Assembly: GCF_934924865.1 (NCBI RefSeq)
Contig: NZ_OW235315.1
Span: 1,612,001-1,676,000, forward strand
Source of the DNA: Tepidibacter aestuarii
Lineage (GTDB): Bacteria > Bacillota > Clostridia > Peptostreptococcales > Peptostreptococcaceae
Direction: 5' to 3'
Length of the DNA stretch: 64,000 bases
The notes beneath the pieces are model-generated. The model saw only the letters and a list, made by a program, of their open reading frames with translations, did no database searches and had not been told where the DNA came from. Below are positions 9,183 to 18,487 of the stretch, piece after piece (within the stretch, counting starts at the first letter, position 1; each line of letters starts with the position of its first letter). Made by a program: the position numbers and the translations under genes.

Positions 9183-9417
9183 ATGAATAATCTTAATTAA
9201 AGAATATATTTTATTAATAACTATAATTATCACAATAGGTATTTTAAATTTTTATGTCATAGGATACAGTACATGGTCACTAAAAATAGCTAATAGCAGA
9301 CTAAAAGACTATATTGTAGATATATTTCTATATTGTGTAACATTACTTATATATTTTCTTTATTTAGTAGAAGAAATTATCAGAAAGAAAAGACTAATAA
9401 CAAAATGTATCCAATAA
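9183..9417 (+). pseudogene. Frameshifted small membrane protein
   Basis: A ribosome site and ATG (GAGGAAATGAATAATCTTAA) open a frame that stops after five codons. Shifting one base gives a continuous run of about 73 codons with a strong membrane helix (YILLITIIITIGILNFYVIG) and a second helix (FLYCVTLLIYFLYLV) ending KKRLITKCIQ. It looks like a two-helix protein disrupted by one indel. A 29-codon ORF at 9405-9494 (MYPIKYSNKVIDDFESNFNV...) overlaps its end and may be another remnant. Family not recognised. Confidence 0.45.
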
Positions 9418-9751
9418 AATATTCGAATAAAGTAATTGATGACTTTGAATCAAATTTCAATGTTGAAATAGAAGGTAAAACATATTCTGTATAATGGCAG
9501 TATACAACAATGCTCTTCAATAATATTATGATAATTATAGAAAGTATAAAGTAGTTATATAGAATTTTAAGAATAAGAGAGTGATTGGTTGAAAATTTTC
9601 AGGAGTGACTTGATTTGAATTATTATAAATTAAATGGGGTACTGTTATATGTATATGTTAGTAATATACATATAGTTAGAGAGGCTTATGGCACTAGTGG
9701 TATAAATACAATAATAAAGTAAATAAAAAATATATAAATAGGAGAGAAAAA
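9418..9751 (+). other. Intergenic tract, no convincing gene
   Basis: Apart from the short ORF at 9405-9494 I see only AT-rich sequence. The last 20 bases contain the ribosome site (ATAGGAGAGAAA) of the following gene. Confidence 0.5.
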
Positions 9752-10351
9752 ATGGGATTATTTGGACCGGGTAAAGATGAAGTATGGGAAGAATTTAGTA
9801 ATGAGATTAAAGCAAAGTTTATAAGCGGAGGTTTGTTAAAGAGTTCAAAAGTTGAATTTAATATTGATAATTGGACTATAACATTAGATACGTATGCTGT
9901 ATCAAACGGAAAAACAAGTACCACATATACTAGAATACGAGCACCATTTGTTAATAAAAATAATTTCAAATTTAAGATTTATAGAGCTGGAATATTTAGT
10001 GAAATAGGTAAATGCTTTGGTATGCAAGATATTAATATAGGATATAAAGATTTTGATGAAGAGTTTATAATAAAAGGAAATAAACAAAATAAAATAATTG
10101 AATTGTTCTCAAATGATAGAATTAGAAGTTTAATTAAGAGTCAGCCTAAAATACTATTAGAAATAAAAGATGATGAAGGTGTTTTTGGGGTCTATTTCCC
10201 AAAAGATGTAGATGAACTATATTTTAGCGTACCGGGAGTTATAAAAGACATTAATATGCTTAAAGGATTATTCGATTTGTTTGAAGTTGTATTAAATGAA
10301 TTAAATGATATAGGAGTAACTGATAAATGTAAAGCAAATGTTGAATTATGA
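9752..10351 (+). CDS. Conserved hypothetical protein
   Basis: The 199-residue soluble protein resembles a widespread uncharacterised bacterial family starting MGLFGP(G/S)K and containing the block TITLDTYAVSNGKTSTTYTR, then RAPFVNK, GMQDINIG and DEEFIIKGN. There is no signal peptide or membrane helix. A clear AGGAGAG site precedes the ATG. It stands alone between repeats; a family A repeat starts 16 bases after the stop and may act as its terminator. Function unknown. Confidence 0.85.
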   Translation: MGLFGPGKDEVWEEFSNEIKAKFISGGLLKSSKVEFNIDNWTITLDTYAVSNGKTSTTYTRIRAPFVNKNNFKFKIYRAGIFSEIGKCFGMQDINIGYKDFDEEFIIKGNKQNKIIELFSNDRIRSLIKSQPKILLEIKDDEGVFGVYFPKDVDELYFSVPGVIKDINMLKGLFDLFEVVLNELNDIGVTDKCKANVEL

Positions 10352-10366
10352 TGATAGTTCGTATAA

Positions 10367-10494
10367 AAGAATGGACAAACTATGCGTGTACTATTAATGG
10401 AAGCACACCCCAAGAAGAATACGTTTTACATTTTGAAAATAATATCTGCTTGTTTAGGAAGAGACTAGGAGTCACCTTCTTTTTAACTACATTT
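10367..10494 (+). repeat. Repeat family A, copy 2
   Basis: This copy has ATGGACAAAC, a hairpin around GCACACCCC, AAGAAGAATAC, AATAATATCTGC, and a final hairpin (GAAGAGACT/AGTCACCTTC) with T5. It directly follows the stop codon of the preceding gene. Confidence 0.75.
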
Positions 10495-10560
10495 AATAGA
10501 TTATATTAATATTTTTAAATATATAGAAGACTAATAAAGAAGTATTTAGAATTAATAGAG

Positions 10561-10592
10561 GTGAACCATACTATAAGTAACGGCGATTTTTA
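10561..10592 (+). repeat. Repeat family C, copy 1
   Basis: GTGAACCATACTATAAGTAA then CGGCGATTTTT. Members share TGAACC-N2-ATCATAAATAACGGCGRTTTTT, a short hairpin-like element ending in T. Confidence 0.55.
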
Positions 10593-10649
10593 AAAATTTA
10601 AGTTCTTAAGAGATAAAACGGTTTCTAATTTGAAGGAGGAGAATTTGCC

Positions 10650-11064
10650 TTGATTTCAAACTCAGATAAGTCATCAGACAAAAAAATATTTTTATTTGAT
10701 AATAAAGAGCATATTACATTTCTTACTAACAAGATAGATACTGATTATCACAGTCATAACTATATTCAAATTACAATAGGGCTAGAAAAAGACTTTTGTG
10801 CATATATAGAGAAAGATAAGTTTTATGTAAAAGGAATCGTTTTAGATTCCAATATTAGTCATAGGTTGCAAGGATATAATGCATGGTAATTGTATTTATT
10901 AATTAACCCAGAATCTGTTTTTGGTGAAGCAGTAAGAAAAAGTATTTTAAATAAAAATGAAATATATATTTTAGAAGAAAAAGAGATAAATAAAAAGGAT
11001 GTTTTTTAATATTTTACGAGAAAAAATAAATAAGATATTAGATTTAATTAGAGGGCATAGATAA
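10650..11064 (+). pseudogene. Decayed AraC-type cupin/sensor domain protein
   Basis: TTG at 10650 with site AAGGAGGAG begins a frame like the N-terminal cupin of AraC-type regulators (DTDYHSHNYIQITIGLEKDF, SHRLQGYNAW). TAA at 10887 interrupts W*LYLLINPESVFGEAVRKSIL, where CAA (Gln) is the likely original; the homologous frame continues. A second break is a one-base shift in the T6 run at about 11004, after which NILREKINKILDLIRGHR follows in another frame. No DNA-binding domain remains. It is a multiply damaged gene. Confidence 0.7.
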
Positions 11065-11187
11065 TTAAATAAATTATAGGGAAACTAATAAGTCAAAGAA
11101 ATACAGGGAGCAAGTATTCCTCCCTGACGCAATTATAGATATTACTTAATTAACTTGAATTATAAAAGGTCGCAGTCAAAGCAAAAC

Positions 11188-11220
11188 ATTGAACCTTATT
11201 ATAAATAACGGCGATTTTTT
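11188..11220 (+). repeat. Repeat family C, copy 2
   Basis: ATTGAACCTTATTATAAATA followed by ACGGCGATTTTTT, preceded by a CGCAGTCAAAGC block shared with copies 3 and 4. Confidence 0.55.
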
Positions 11221-11408
11221 GTAGTATAGTGGTTAGGTGTGTTTCATCTTTACTATTGAAATCCGTAAAAATCATATTGATGTAATAATCAATATGATTT
11301 TTATTTTTACTATAAAAAACGGTAAAAATACTCAAAAACACATACTCTACGATTCGTTTATTGAATAAAATTCCTAAGTAGTTTAAATTAATATAAGAGG
11401 TGATATCA

Positions 11409-11993
11409 ATGGATTGTAAGAAAATTGGTAAATTAATATATCAATTGAGAAAAGAAAAAAATATGACACAAAAACAAATTGCAGATGCTATGAACATAAG
11501 TGATAAAACAATAAGCAAATGGGAACGAGGACAAGGATGTCCTGATATTTCTTTACTTCCAGAACTAGCACATATACTAGAGGTAAGTGTTGATGGAATT
11601 TTATCAGGTGAAATAAATTTAAATGAATTAATAGGAGGAAATATGAATAAATTAAAGTTTTATGTATGTCAACAATGTAATAATCTAATGACAGCTACAG
11701 GAGACGCAACTATATTATGTTGCTCAAAAAAGCTAGAACCATTAGAAGTAAAAAAAGCAGATAATGAACATATGCTTGAAATAGAGCCTGTAGAAGATGA
11801 ATTATATGTAACTTCTAAACATGATATGAAAAAGGAACATTACATTTCTTTTATAGCTTATGTTAGAGGGGATAGAGCTCTTATTGTAAAGCAATATCCT
11901 GAATGGAATATGGAATTTAGATTCCGTAAACAAGGTCATGGCAGATTATATTTCTACTGCATAAACGATGGGTTATTCTATCAAACAATATAA
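11409..11993 (+). CDS. XRE-family HTH protein fused to desulfoferrodoxin-like domain
   Basis: The protein starts with an XRE/Cro helix-turn-helix (about 4-60: IGKLIYQLRKEKNMTQKQIA, NISDKTISKWERGQGCPDIS). The C-terminal half (about 80-194) resembles the desulfoferrodoxin/neelaredoxin iron domain: VCQQCNNL, CCSKKLEPL, TSKHDMKKEHYISFIAYV and YFYCINDGLFY. ATG at 11409 is chosen because AAGAGGTGATATCA precedes it. Such fusions are known in clostridia; a redox- or superoxide-responsive regulator is a plausible role, but which Fe ligands remain was not verified. Confidence 0.85.
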   Translation: MDCKKIGKLIYQLRKEKNMTQKQIADAMNISDKTISKWERGQGCPDISLLPELAHILEVSVDGILSGEINLNELIGGNMNKLKFYVCQQCNNLMTATGDATILCCSKKLEPLEVKKADNEHMLEIEPVEDELYVTSKHDMKKEHYISFIAYVRGDRALIVKQYPEWNMEFRFRKQGHGRLYFYCINDGLFYQTI

Positions 11994-12038
11994 GATAATA
12001 AATTTGATTAAAATACATCTAATGGAAGGGTTGAGTAT

Positions 12039-12710
12039 ATGAAAATAATAGTATTTAACGGTAGCCCTAGTGCAGGACAAAGCAATACAAATGTTATTGT
12101 TGAAGCATTTTTAGAGGGAGCAAGACTTGGGGGAGCTGAAACACAAAATATATTTTTGATTGAAAAAAATATTGAACATTGTAAAGGATGTTTTTATTGT
12201 TGGTTTAAGATGCCTGGAAAATGTGTATTTAATGATGATATGGAACAACTATTAAATAAGTATAAAGATTCAGATATAGTATGTTTTGCAACTCCTGTAT
12301 ATACTTGGAATATGACAGCAGCAATGAAGAATTTTGTGGATAGACTTGTATCTTTAAAAAGTCCAATTTTAATGCAACAAAATGGAAACTTTAATCTAGA
12401 GGATAGTATACCCAAAACTCAACAATTTATTGTTATATCTAATAGTGGTTTTCCTGGAGATAATAACTTTAATACTATGAAAGAGATATTTAAGTATTGC
12501 AATCCGATTTTGGAAATTTATAGAAATTGCGGGAAATTACTTAAAAATAAGGATGAAAAAATTAAGATAATTGTAAATGACTATTTAAAATATGTAAAGC
12601 AATCAGGGTATGAAATTGTAACGAAAAATAAAATTTCATATGATACAAGAGTGAATTTAGAAAAGGATTTAGTTTCACTAGATGAATATATAAAATTATT
12701 AGGAATGTAA
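12039..12710 (+). CDS. Flavodoxin-fold NAD(P)H-dependent oxidoreductase
   Basis: The 223-residue protein is of the multimeric flavodoxin/iron-sulfur flavoprotein type. It has the phosphate-binding loop FNGSPSAGQSNT at residues 5-16, HCKGCFYCWFKMPGKC with clustered cysteines at 48-63, and ATPVYTWNMTAAMKNFVDRL near 88-108. It binds FMN and reduces quinones, metals or another electron acceptor; the partner is unknown. AAGGGTTGAG precedes the ATG. It follows the XRE/desulfoferrodoxin gene by 45 bases in the same direction, so the two may form a redox-stress operon. Confidence 0.9.
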   Translation: MKIIVFNGSPSAGQSNTNVIVEAFLEGARLGGAETQNIFLIEKNIEHCKGCFYCWFKMPGKCVFNDDMEQLLNKYKDSDIVCFATPVYTWNMTAAMKNFVDRLVSLKSPILMQQNGNFNLEDSIPKTQQFIVISNSGFPGDNNFNTMKEIFKYCNPILEIYRNCGKLLKNKDEKIKIIVNDYLKYVKQSGYEIVTKNKISYDTRVNLEKDLVSLDEYIKLLGM

Positions 12711-12756
12711 AAATAATCATAAAGGAGCAAGGGGATATGCATATCACTCGTATAAA

Positions 12757-12815
12757 AAACCGCAGTTACAGCATTACGCTGAACTATATCATAAATAAAG
12801 TTTTTTTAGAGTCCC
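12757..12815 (+). repeat. Repeat family C, copy 3 (long form)
   Basis: CCGCAGTTACAGCATTACGC then TGAACTATATCATAAATAAA and T7. It shares about 100 bases with copy 4 at 43741, including a downstream GTATATATAAAYTRATRAA block. Confidence 0.6.
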
Positions 12816-12954
12816 ATACAGTATATATAAATTAATAAAAACTTGAGCATAATATAACTTCCCATTACCCATATTTGTTGAATTATGCTATGAATTTTGC
12901 CATGGATCTTGTTTGTGGTGAAATATAGGAAATTGATTTGAGCGTAGAATTATT

Positions 12955-13085
12955 AGAAAAAATGGACAAGTTGTGATTGTACAACTAATGGGGCACACCC
13001 CAAGAAGAATACACGGTAGATTTGAAAAATAATTACCTGCGTATTAATAATAAAAGAGGATGTTAAAGCGTTCTCTTTTTTGCAT
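12955..13085 (+). repeat. Repeat family A, copy 3
   Basis: This copy has AATGGACAAG, ACAACTAATGGGGCACACCC then C, AAGAAGAATAC, AATAATTACCTGCGTATTAA and a terminal AAGAGGAT...GTTCTCTTTTT hairpin. Confidence 0.8.
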
Positions 13086-13650
13086 ATTAGCATTATTTAT
13101 AAATGTATATATAGATATAGAATTACCTAGAACACAAAAACTTCCTATGTTGCAATGATTTTTTATATTAAATATCAGAGTAGTTAATGTAAAATAGTAT
13201 ATGATAAACGATAGGTTATTTATTTAGAAATTTAGAAAAAAATTATAGATAAATATGGTTACTCTTCTAATTTAATGTAGGAACAAGGAAATATAACAAG
13301 TGATGGAGAGAAGAATACATTTTCCAATTGGGCTGGGGGACTTAAGTGCCGAATGAGTTCAATGATCATAATAAATAATACATAACTAATGTAAGCTCTA
13401 TACTATATATTTATTAAATTAATTCAAGGTCTTAAAGGAAAAGCTCTTGTGGTAAGTGATAAATGTGGATATTACAAGCTTGCATCAATGTATGTATCAA
13501 TATTAAATAACCTAGATTTTATGATGAAAAAGACAAAGGCTCTTAAACTATAACTGATAAATTCATTTACATATATTAACAGAATAAAACTGATATTATC
13601 GCATATAATAAATCTAATAACTACAAATTAGACATATAGGAGGGGTAATC
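13086..13650 (+). other. Intergenic tract ahead of the SASP gene
   Basis: No gene is supported; short open stretches near 13230-13400 look like decayed coding sequence that I cannot assign. A CATATAATA box at 13601-13609 resembles the -10 of spore-specific promoters, but the nearest GAATA box lies only 15 bases upstream, so a sigmaG promoter is possible but not convincing. Confidence 0.4.
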
Positions 13651-13848
13651 ATGGCAAATAAGAAAGTTGTTACTGAAGCAAGAGCTGCACTTAATCAAAT
13701 GAAACTTGAGACAGCTAATGAATTAGGTTTATCTAATTATAACAATGTAGATAAAGGAAACTTGACTGCTAGACAAAATGGTTATGTTGGTGGATATATG
13801 ACTAAAAAGTTAGTTGAAATGGCAGAAAAGCAAATGAGTGGAAAATAG
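13651..13848 (+). CDS. Alpha/beta-type small acid-soluble spore protein (SASP)
   Basis: The 65-residue protein carries the SASP signatures: KLETANELGL at about 23-32 (the GPR protease cleavage region is normally here) and GNLTARQNGYVGGYMTKKLV at 37-56. These proteins coat and protect DNA in the dormant spore. Length matches the family. AGGAGGGGT precedes the ATG, and a strong terminator follows, so it is monocistronic. Its presence shows the host is an endospore former. Confidence 0.97.
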   Translation: MANKKVVTEARAALNQMKLETANELGLSNYNNVDKGNLTARQNGYVGGYMTKKLVEMAEKQMSGK

Positions 13849-13863
13849 TATATTTATATAAAG

Positions 13864-13908
13864 TAAAAGCCATGGCTAAAGATTAATATCTGGAGCCATG
13901 GCTTTTAC
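13864..13908 (+). terminator. Terminator after SASP
   Basis: AAAAGCCATGGCT pairs with AGCCATGGCTTTT with a 20-base loop. The T tract is short (TTTTA). Confidence 0.8.
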
Positions 13909-14214
13909 TTTATATTTGATTTACAGTATATCAGAATCTTAATTATCAGCACATATTATGCTAATAATATATCTTCTTACATAAAGGGGAAGAATTCAGT
14001 TCTTTTTATAAATTAAAGAAATATTTAGGGTTAGCTGGTAAAGGAAATGTATGACAACATGTTGTAGAATAAACTGTATCAAATATTAAAAAGTTTTAGG
14101 CTTAAAGCATTCATAATACACATAAATATAAAAGGGTTGTAAATTATTTAAAAAGTTGAAAAGTTATGTAATTTTGGGATGAGAATGCTTAGAATTACAG
14201 GGCTTTTATTTATT

Positions 14215-14320
14215 AGAAAAAATGGACAAGTTGTGCTTGTAGCATTAATGGGGCATTCCCCAATAAGAATTCGATATGAATTTCAAAAATAATTACCTGC
14301 GTATGAGATATAAATGTACT
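14215..14320 (+). repeat. Repeat family A, copy 4 (3'-truncated)
   Basis: AATGGACAAG, TGGGGCATTCCCCA (a perfect stem), AATAAGAATTC and AATAATTACCTGCGTATG are present, but the terminal hairpin is missing. Confidence 0.75.
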
Positions 14321-14450
14321 TATTATTTATAAGAAATATAGATATTTTACTAACATCAAATACTCATAATATTGATGAAGAAACAGAAAATCTTGCTAGG
14401 TAATCTGGTGAAGTATTATAACAACAATAGGATACAATTAAAACTAAATA

Positions 14451-14484
14451 AATTGCTCCCGATTAAATATCGAGAGCAATTTTA
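14451..14484 (+). terminator. Terminator-like hairpin
   Basis: AATTGCTCCCGAT pairs with ATCGAGAGCAATT around TAAAT and is followed by TTAT. No clear gene lies immediately before it; upstream 14340-14400 has a short coding-like scrap (DILLTSNTHNIDEETENLAR). Confidence 0.55.
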
Positions 14485-14569
14485 TACAGAGTAGGTGTTT
14501 TTCTGAATCACAACTTAGGGGTTTAGACTAGTTAATGCCGTGATTTTTATTTATATATATTTAGGAAAA

Positions 14570-14610
14570 ATAACTATGAACAGTATCATAAACAAATGTG
14601 ATGTTTTGTA
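14570..14610 (+). repeat. Repeat family C, copy 8 (divergent)
   Basis: CTATGAACAGTATCATAAAC then AAATGTGATGTTTTG; the core is recognisable, the 3' hairpin is degraded. Confidence 0.4.
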
Positions 14611-14688
14611 AATGTGTTTCTGAATATTAGACATCTGGGATTCTATATATAATAAATTCATTTTATTAAACTGAAACCATCATACTTA

Positions 14689-15042
14689 TTATTGGATAAA
14701 TTTTTCTCCAGGCCTAGAAGCTTCCTCATCTGATATATCTATTTTAGTATTTTCAACTTTATAAAATTCAATCTTGAACGCTACTTCACCAGTAATTATT
14801 ACGTGATGATATCTTTCAGGTGTAATAACAATTGGATGTTCCTTATCACACATTATTACATCTTCTAAATTATCTTCCCAAACGAATTGTAAACTTCCTT
14901 TTTCTACAACTATATAACCATACTTTTCTTTTGGAGACATGTGCTTATTTAAAATTCCAGGTAAAACTGTATTCTCATTCATCAAAGGTGTTTCACTGAC
15001 TTTTATAGCTCCATATGGTAACTTTTTATCTTGATATCTCAT
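14689..15042 (-). CDS. DUF1971 (TehB-like cupin) domain protein
   Basis: The small beta-barrel protein (117 residues from MRYQDKKLPYGA) matches the DUF1971 cupin family often annotated as tellurite-resistance related: HMSPKEKYGYIVVEKGSLQF, ITPERYHHVIITGEVAFKIEFY. ATG at 15042 is preferred over 15057 because GGGAGGAAC lies just before it. Metal-binding residues were not confirmed. It is a lone minus-strand gene between repeats. The tellurite role is by family name only. Confidence 0.8.
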   Translation of the reverse strand: MRYQDKKLPYGAIKVSETPLMNENTVLPGILNKHMSPKEKYGYIVVEKGSLQFVWEDNLEDVIMCDKEHPIVITPERYHHVIITGEVAFKIEFYKVENTKIDISDEEASRPGEKFIQ

Positions 15043-15333
15043 CGTTGTTCCTCCCAAACTGAATTATAGATAATTTATACTAACTACTTTTTTATTATGT
15101 ATCTAAGTAAATGTTTTTATACAGCAATAATATAGTGTAAATAATATAGTGTAATAAGATTTTGTAATTATATAGAAAATATGAAAAATGGATATTTGAA
15201 TTTTTTATGTCAATATTGATGAATATTTCAATGAGTTTTTTTATAATGCTAATATAGCTAAAAGATACAAAGAATGATTAATATAAAATAGTAGATTTTG
15301 CTTCTAAAAATAAAATTAAATTAATATAAATGC

Positions 15334-15454
15334 TAAAAAATGGACAATTCATGCTTCTACAATTAATGAGACATAACTCAATAAAAATACATTTTATATT
15401 TTGAAAATAACTATCTGCTTATTTATGGAGGAGACTTATAGTCCCTTCTTTTTT
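15334..15454 (+). repeat. Repeat family A, copy 5
   Basis: ATGGACAATTC, TGAGACATAACTCA and AATAACTATCTGC are present, with a GGAGACTTATAGTCCCTTCT terminal hairpin and T6. The middle stem changes from GGGG/CCCC in other copies to TGAG/CTCA on both arms, a compensating change that supports the fold. A 77-codon ORF over this copy (15401-15634) has no ribosome site and is not called. Confidence 0.75.
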
Positions 15455-15632
15455 ATATTAGTTATTAAAGTATATAAGTATATTGAAATATATATAGCAT
15501 TAATAAATAAGTATTTAGAATTAATAGAGGTGAATCGTATAATAAATGAAATAGACTTTTTCAGTAATAGGATTATAATACTTGAAGGCTATATTAATGC
15601 AACTATAGCTAGCTATATATACTTAATAAAAT

Positions 15633-15660
15633 AGGGCTTACTATGATAAAGTAAGCCCTT
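15633..15660 (+). terminator. Bidirectional terminator hairpin
   Basis: AGGGCTTAC pairs with GTAAGCCCT around TATGATAAA, 60 bases before the end of the convergent FUSC gene. Confidence 0.7.
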
Positions 15661-15720
15661 GTTACGTCTTTAAAAATAATCATGCAATAACTATATACAA
15701 TCAGCATTAAAAAAGTATTT

Positions 15721-17646
15721 CTATAAAGTATCAATAATTTTCTGACCTAATAAATTTATGTTTTTAACATCTGAATAGATTTTATACATGTTTATTACTA
15801 TTAATTTCTCCGTATCACTATTTAATGAATTAAAGGTTTCTTTTGCTTTTTCATCAAAATTTTGGGCATTAATATTTGTATTAAAAATCTTAGCTATTGA
15901 GTTTACGAAAGTAGAGTAATTATCTAGATAATTACTTGCCTTTAATAGAAAGCTTATATCAGTAATAAAATTATTTTGTTCACTTAATAGACTTTCAATA
16001 TAATTGCATTTTAATTCTTTATTATTATAATTGATTCTTCTCCAAAAATAGTTATCAGTAAGTAGCATAATCTCTAACTTATTTTTATTTATATTATCTT
16101 TCTCTAATTCATTTAAAATGCTTTGATTTAAATCTATATAGTCTATTATAGTATTTTTGGTATCATCTTTTAACTTAAAAGGAAAGAAAATACTCATTAT
16201 TATTGCTGTGACAATTGCACCTATTAAAGTGAATAGTATTCTATATTCAGGTAATAAAAAACCTATATTGTTAGGATACATTATTCCAACACCTAATAAA
16301 GCATTAAATGTTATGAAGATAGATCTTATATTATAAGGTACTACAAATGCTGCATGATATGCAGATATAATCAGTAAAATTATCATCAAAACTACATTAC
16401 CATTTATAATCAAGTTTATTATACTAAATAAAATACATCCTATAATAGTACCTATTACCCTATCCTTAGCTCTTTTCTTGTTAAATTCAGCATTTGGGAA
16501 TAGCAATATTGCTATTGTATATACAACCCATTGTCCTCGATATATATGAAAATAGTTCACTATAAAAACAGATAAAGAAATTAATATGGATGCTTTTATT
16601 GCTATATTAAATCTTAATGAAGTCATTTTAATATTATTTTTTAATCCATATAAAATTTCTTTAATTAATTTTAATAATTTAATTCTTTCATTTATATAAA
16701 GAGATTTAATATCATCCATATCTTCTATGGATTTATAAATTTCCTCTATTGAAGATTTTAAATTATAGTAATTATATGTGTCTATATTATTTGCTATTTT
16801 ATCTGTATCTAGAGTATTGTAATAATTTTTTAAGTTATTTTTTAACTTTTCTAAACTATCTTCATTTAATATATATAACTTTATATCTCCAAGTAGTTTT
16901 GCTATATTTTCAAGTATAACTATATTACTTTCTTTTCGTTTTGCCATAGTGAGAATTGTAGTGATTTTCTTTAATAAAACTATTATTATATCTTTTATAT
17001 AAACACTTTCTAAATCATTTTTAGAACTCTCCATTCTTTCATATATTTTGAGTTCTATATTTTTCAATCTAATGTTTACGTATTTATTTCTATCATTTAT
17101 TGTTTCATTGGTTAAAATTAAATCTATCTCTTCTTTTATTAAATCTATAATATTGATAATTTCTTTATTGACAACAGCATTAAAGTTGTATTTAGATAAA
17201 GTGCAATATAATAGCATTATCACTATTCCTGAGAATGCAAGAGCGATTAACCTTAAAGGCATATTATTCAATGGAACTGGAAAATATAATAGCATTAAAT
17301 ATGTTAGCATAAATCCAAGACTTTTTGATGGTTTAGCATCATAACTGAATAAATAGTAAATAATAAAACTTATAAAAAATGTACAAGCTAATCCTAAAAA
17401 GGGATTTACACCTGCCATATATGCAAAAACTCCTATAAGAACTTCTAATATAGCGAGCAGTATAGTAGTAGTTGCTATATCAGCAGTATAATCTTCTCCA
17501 AACATAGTTGACGCTGTAGTAACTGCCATTACTCCAACTATCAAGTTATTGCTTCCAAATATGCAAAATATAAAAATAGCTACTAAAGCTATTAAAAACA
17601 TTTTCAACCTAATTAAAGTTGCGTTATTTTTTGTATTACTTTTCAT
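15721..17646 (-). CDS. FUSC family membrane transporter
   Basis: The 641-residue protein has the two-block layout of the FUSC/aromatic acid exporter family: about six N-terminal helices (from LIALVAIFIFCIFGSNNLIV), a long cytoplasmic helical region (about 165-350) and a second helical block (about 345-500) with FHIYRGQWVVYTIAILLFP and KRAKDRVIGTIIGCILF. FUSC proteins export organic acids or toxic compounds. A divergent TetR gene and repeated operator-like boxes share its upstream region, so it is probably the repressed target. Substrate unknown. Confidence 0.88.
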   Translation of the reverse strand: MKSNTKNNATLIRLKMFLIALVAIFIFCIFGSNNLIVGVMAVTTASTMFGEDYTADIATTTILLAILEVLIGVFAYMAGVNPFLGLACTFFISFIIYYLFSYDAKPSKSLGFMLTYLMLLYFPVPLNNMPLRLIALAFSGIVIMLLYCTLSKYNFNAVVNKEIINIIDLIKEEIDLILTNETINDRNKYVNIRLKNIELKIYERMESSKNDLESVYIKDIIIVLLKKITTILTMAKRKESNIVILENIAKLLGDIKLYILNEDSLEKLKNNLKNYYNTLDTDKIANNIDTYNYYNLKSSIEEIYKSIEDMDDIKSLYINERIKLLKLIKEILYGLKNNIKMTSLRFNIAIKASILISLSVFIVNYFHIYRGQWVVYTIAILLFPNAEFNKKRAKDRVIGTIIGCILFSIINLIINGNVVLMIILLIISAYHAAFVVPYNIRSIFITFNALLGVGIMYPNNIGFLLPEYRILFTLIGAIVTAIIMSIFFPFKLKDDTKNTIIDYIDLNQSILNELEKDNINKNKLEIMLLTDNYFWRRINYNNKELKCNYIESLLSEQNNFITDISFLLKASNYLDNYSTFVNSIAKIFNTNINAQNFDEKAKETFNSLNSDTEKLIVINMYKIYSDVKNINLLGQKIIDTL

Positions 17647-17708
17647 ACCAAGTCACGCCTTTACAATTATTTTTCATCAAAAATTTTCCATTAATAAATA
17701 GTTTTCTT

Positions 17709-17790
17709 AAAAACTGAACTTTATTTCATATTATATTTTAATGTTTTAATTAAAAAAAGTCAACGAAAACTGAACTTTATTTCATATTTA
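17709..17790 (-). promoter_or_regulatory. FUSC promoter with paired operator-like repeats
   Basis: On the minus strand TTGACT (17758-17763) and TAAAAT (17735-17740) are 17 bases apart, an excellent sigmaA promoter for the FUSC gene. A 22-base direct repeat containing ACTGAACTTTATTTCATATT occurs at 17709-17732 and 17766-17788, on either side of the promoter. This suits binding by the divergent TetR protein; the binding itself is inferred. Confidence 0.7.
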
Positions 17791-17851
17791 TTGATTAATG
17801 TCTTAGTTACATATATAATTATTATAAGAATGTATGGAAATAGGTGATTGT

Positions 17852-18454
17852 ATGCAACAAAACATAAGAGAGCCTAAACAAAAAAGGGCTATAGAAAAAA
17901 AAGAATGTCTTATAAATGCAGCTTTTGAGTTATTTAATGAAAAAGGGTTTTATAATACAAATTCAAAGGAAATTGCGAAAAAAGCAGGAGTATCAACAGG
18001 ATTATTTTATAATTACTTTAAAGATAAAAGTGATATTTTTTTAGAAATATTAAATAGAATATCTCATAAAAGATATCTAAAAACAGAAAAATTTTTGGAT
18101 AAACTATCTAAAGAAAATGATAAAAGAAAAGTATTAAAAAGTTTTTTTATTGAAAATATAAAACTCTTATCTGAGTTGGCTTTTATTTATAAAGATATAG
18201 AAACAATAAAAAAAGAATATAAAGAAATAGGAAAATATAATGACAAAAATAAACAATATATAAAAAAGTTAATGATGGATCTTTTTAATAAAATTAATAG
18301 TAAAGAAAATATAGAAAATCTAGATATAAAATGCGAAATAATAATGACAACCATAGATGCAAATTATATTTTAATATCAAAAATAGAAAATCAAGATGAT
18401 AAGGTAAAATTTATAGATGAGATAGTATGTCTAATACATGATTATATGTTCTAG
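17852..18454 (+). CDS. TetR/AcrR family regulator
   Basis: The 200-residue protein has the TetR N-terminal HTH (about 18-65): KKECLINAAFELFNEKGFYN, SKEIAKKAGVSTGLFYNYFK, DKSDIFLEIL. The helical C-terminal ligand domain is not conserved. ATG at 17852 is preferred because AGGTGA lies just before it. Divergent from the FUSC exporter, whose promoter carries repeated boxes, so it is likely a ligand-released repressor of that exporter. Confidence 0.92.
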   Translation: MQQNIREPKQKRAIEKKECLINAAFELFNEKGFYNTNSKEIAKKAGVSTGLFYNYFKDKSDIFLEILNRISHKRYLKTEKFLDKLSKENDKRKVLKSFFIENIKLLSELAFIYKDIETIKKEYKEIGKYNDKNKQYIKKLMMDLFNKINSKENIENLDIKCEIIMTTIDANYILISKIENQDDKVKFIDEIVCLIHDYMF

Positions 18455-18487
18455 ATTTTAAAATACAATAAAAGAAAATCCCTCAAA

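Noticed and set aside
13580..13610. SigmaG promoter for the SASP gene
   Set aside because: The -10-like CATATAATA is present, but the GAATA box is 15 rather than about 17-18 bases upstream, so it was not listed as a feature.
15401..15634. 77-codon ORF over repeat A copy 5
   Set aside because: It overlaps a conserved repeat and its terminator hairpin and has no ribosome site.
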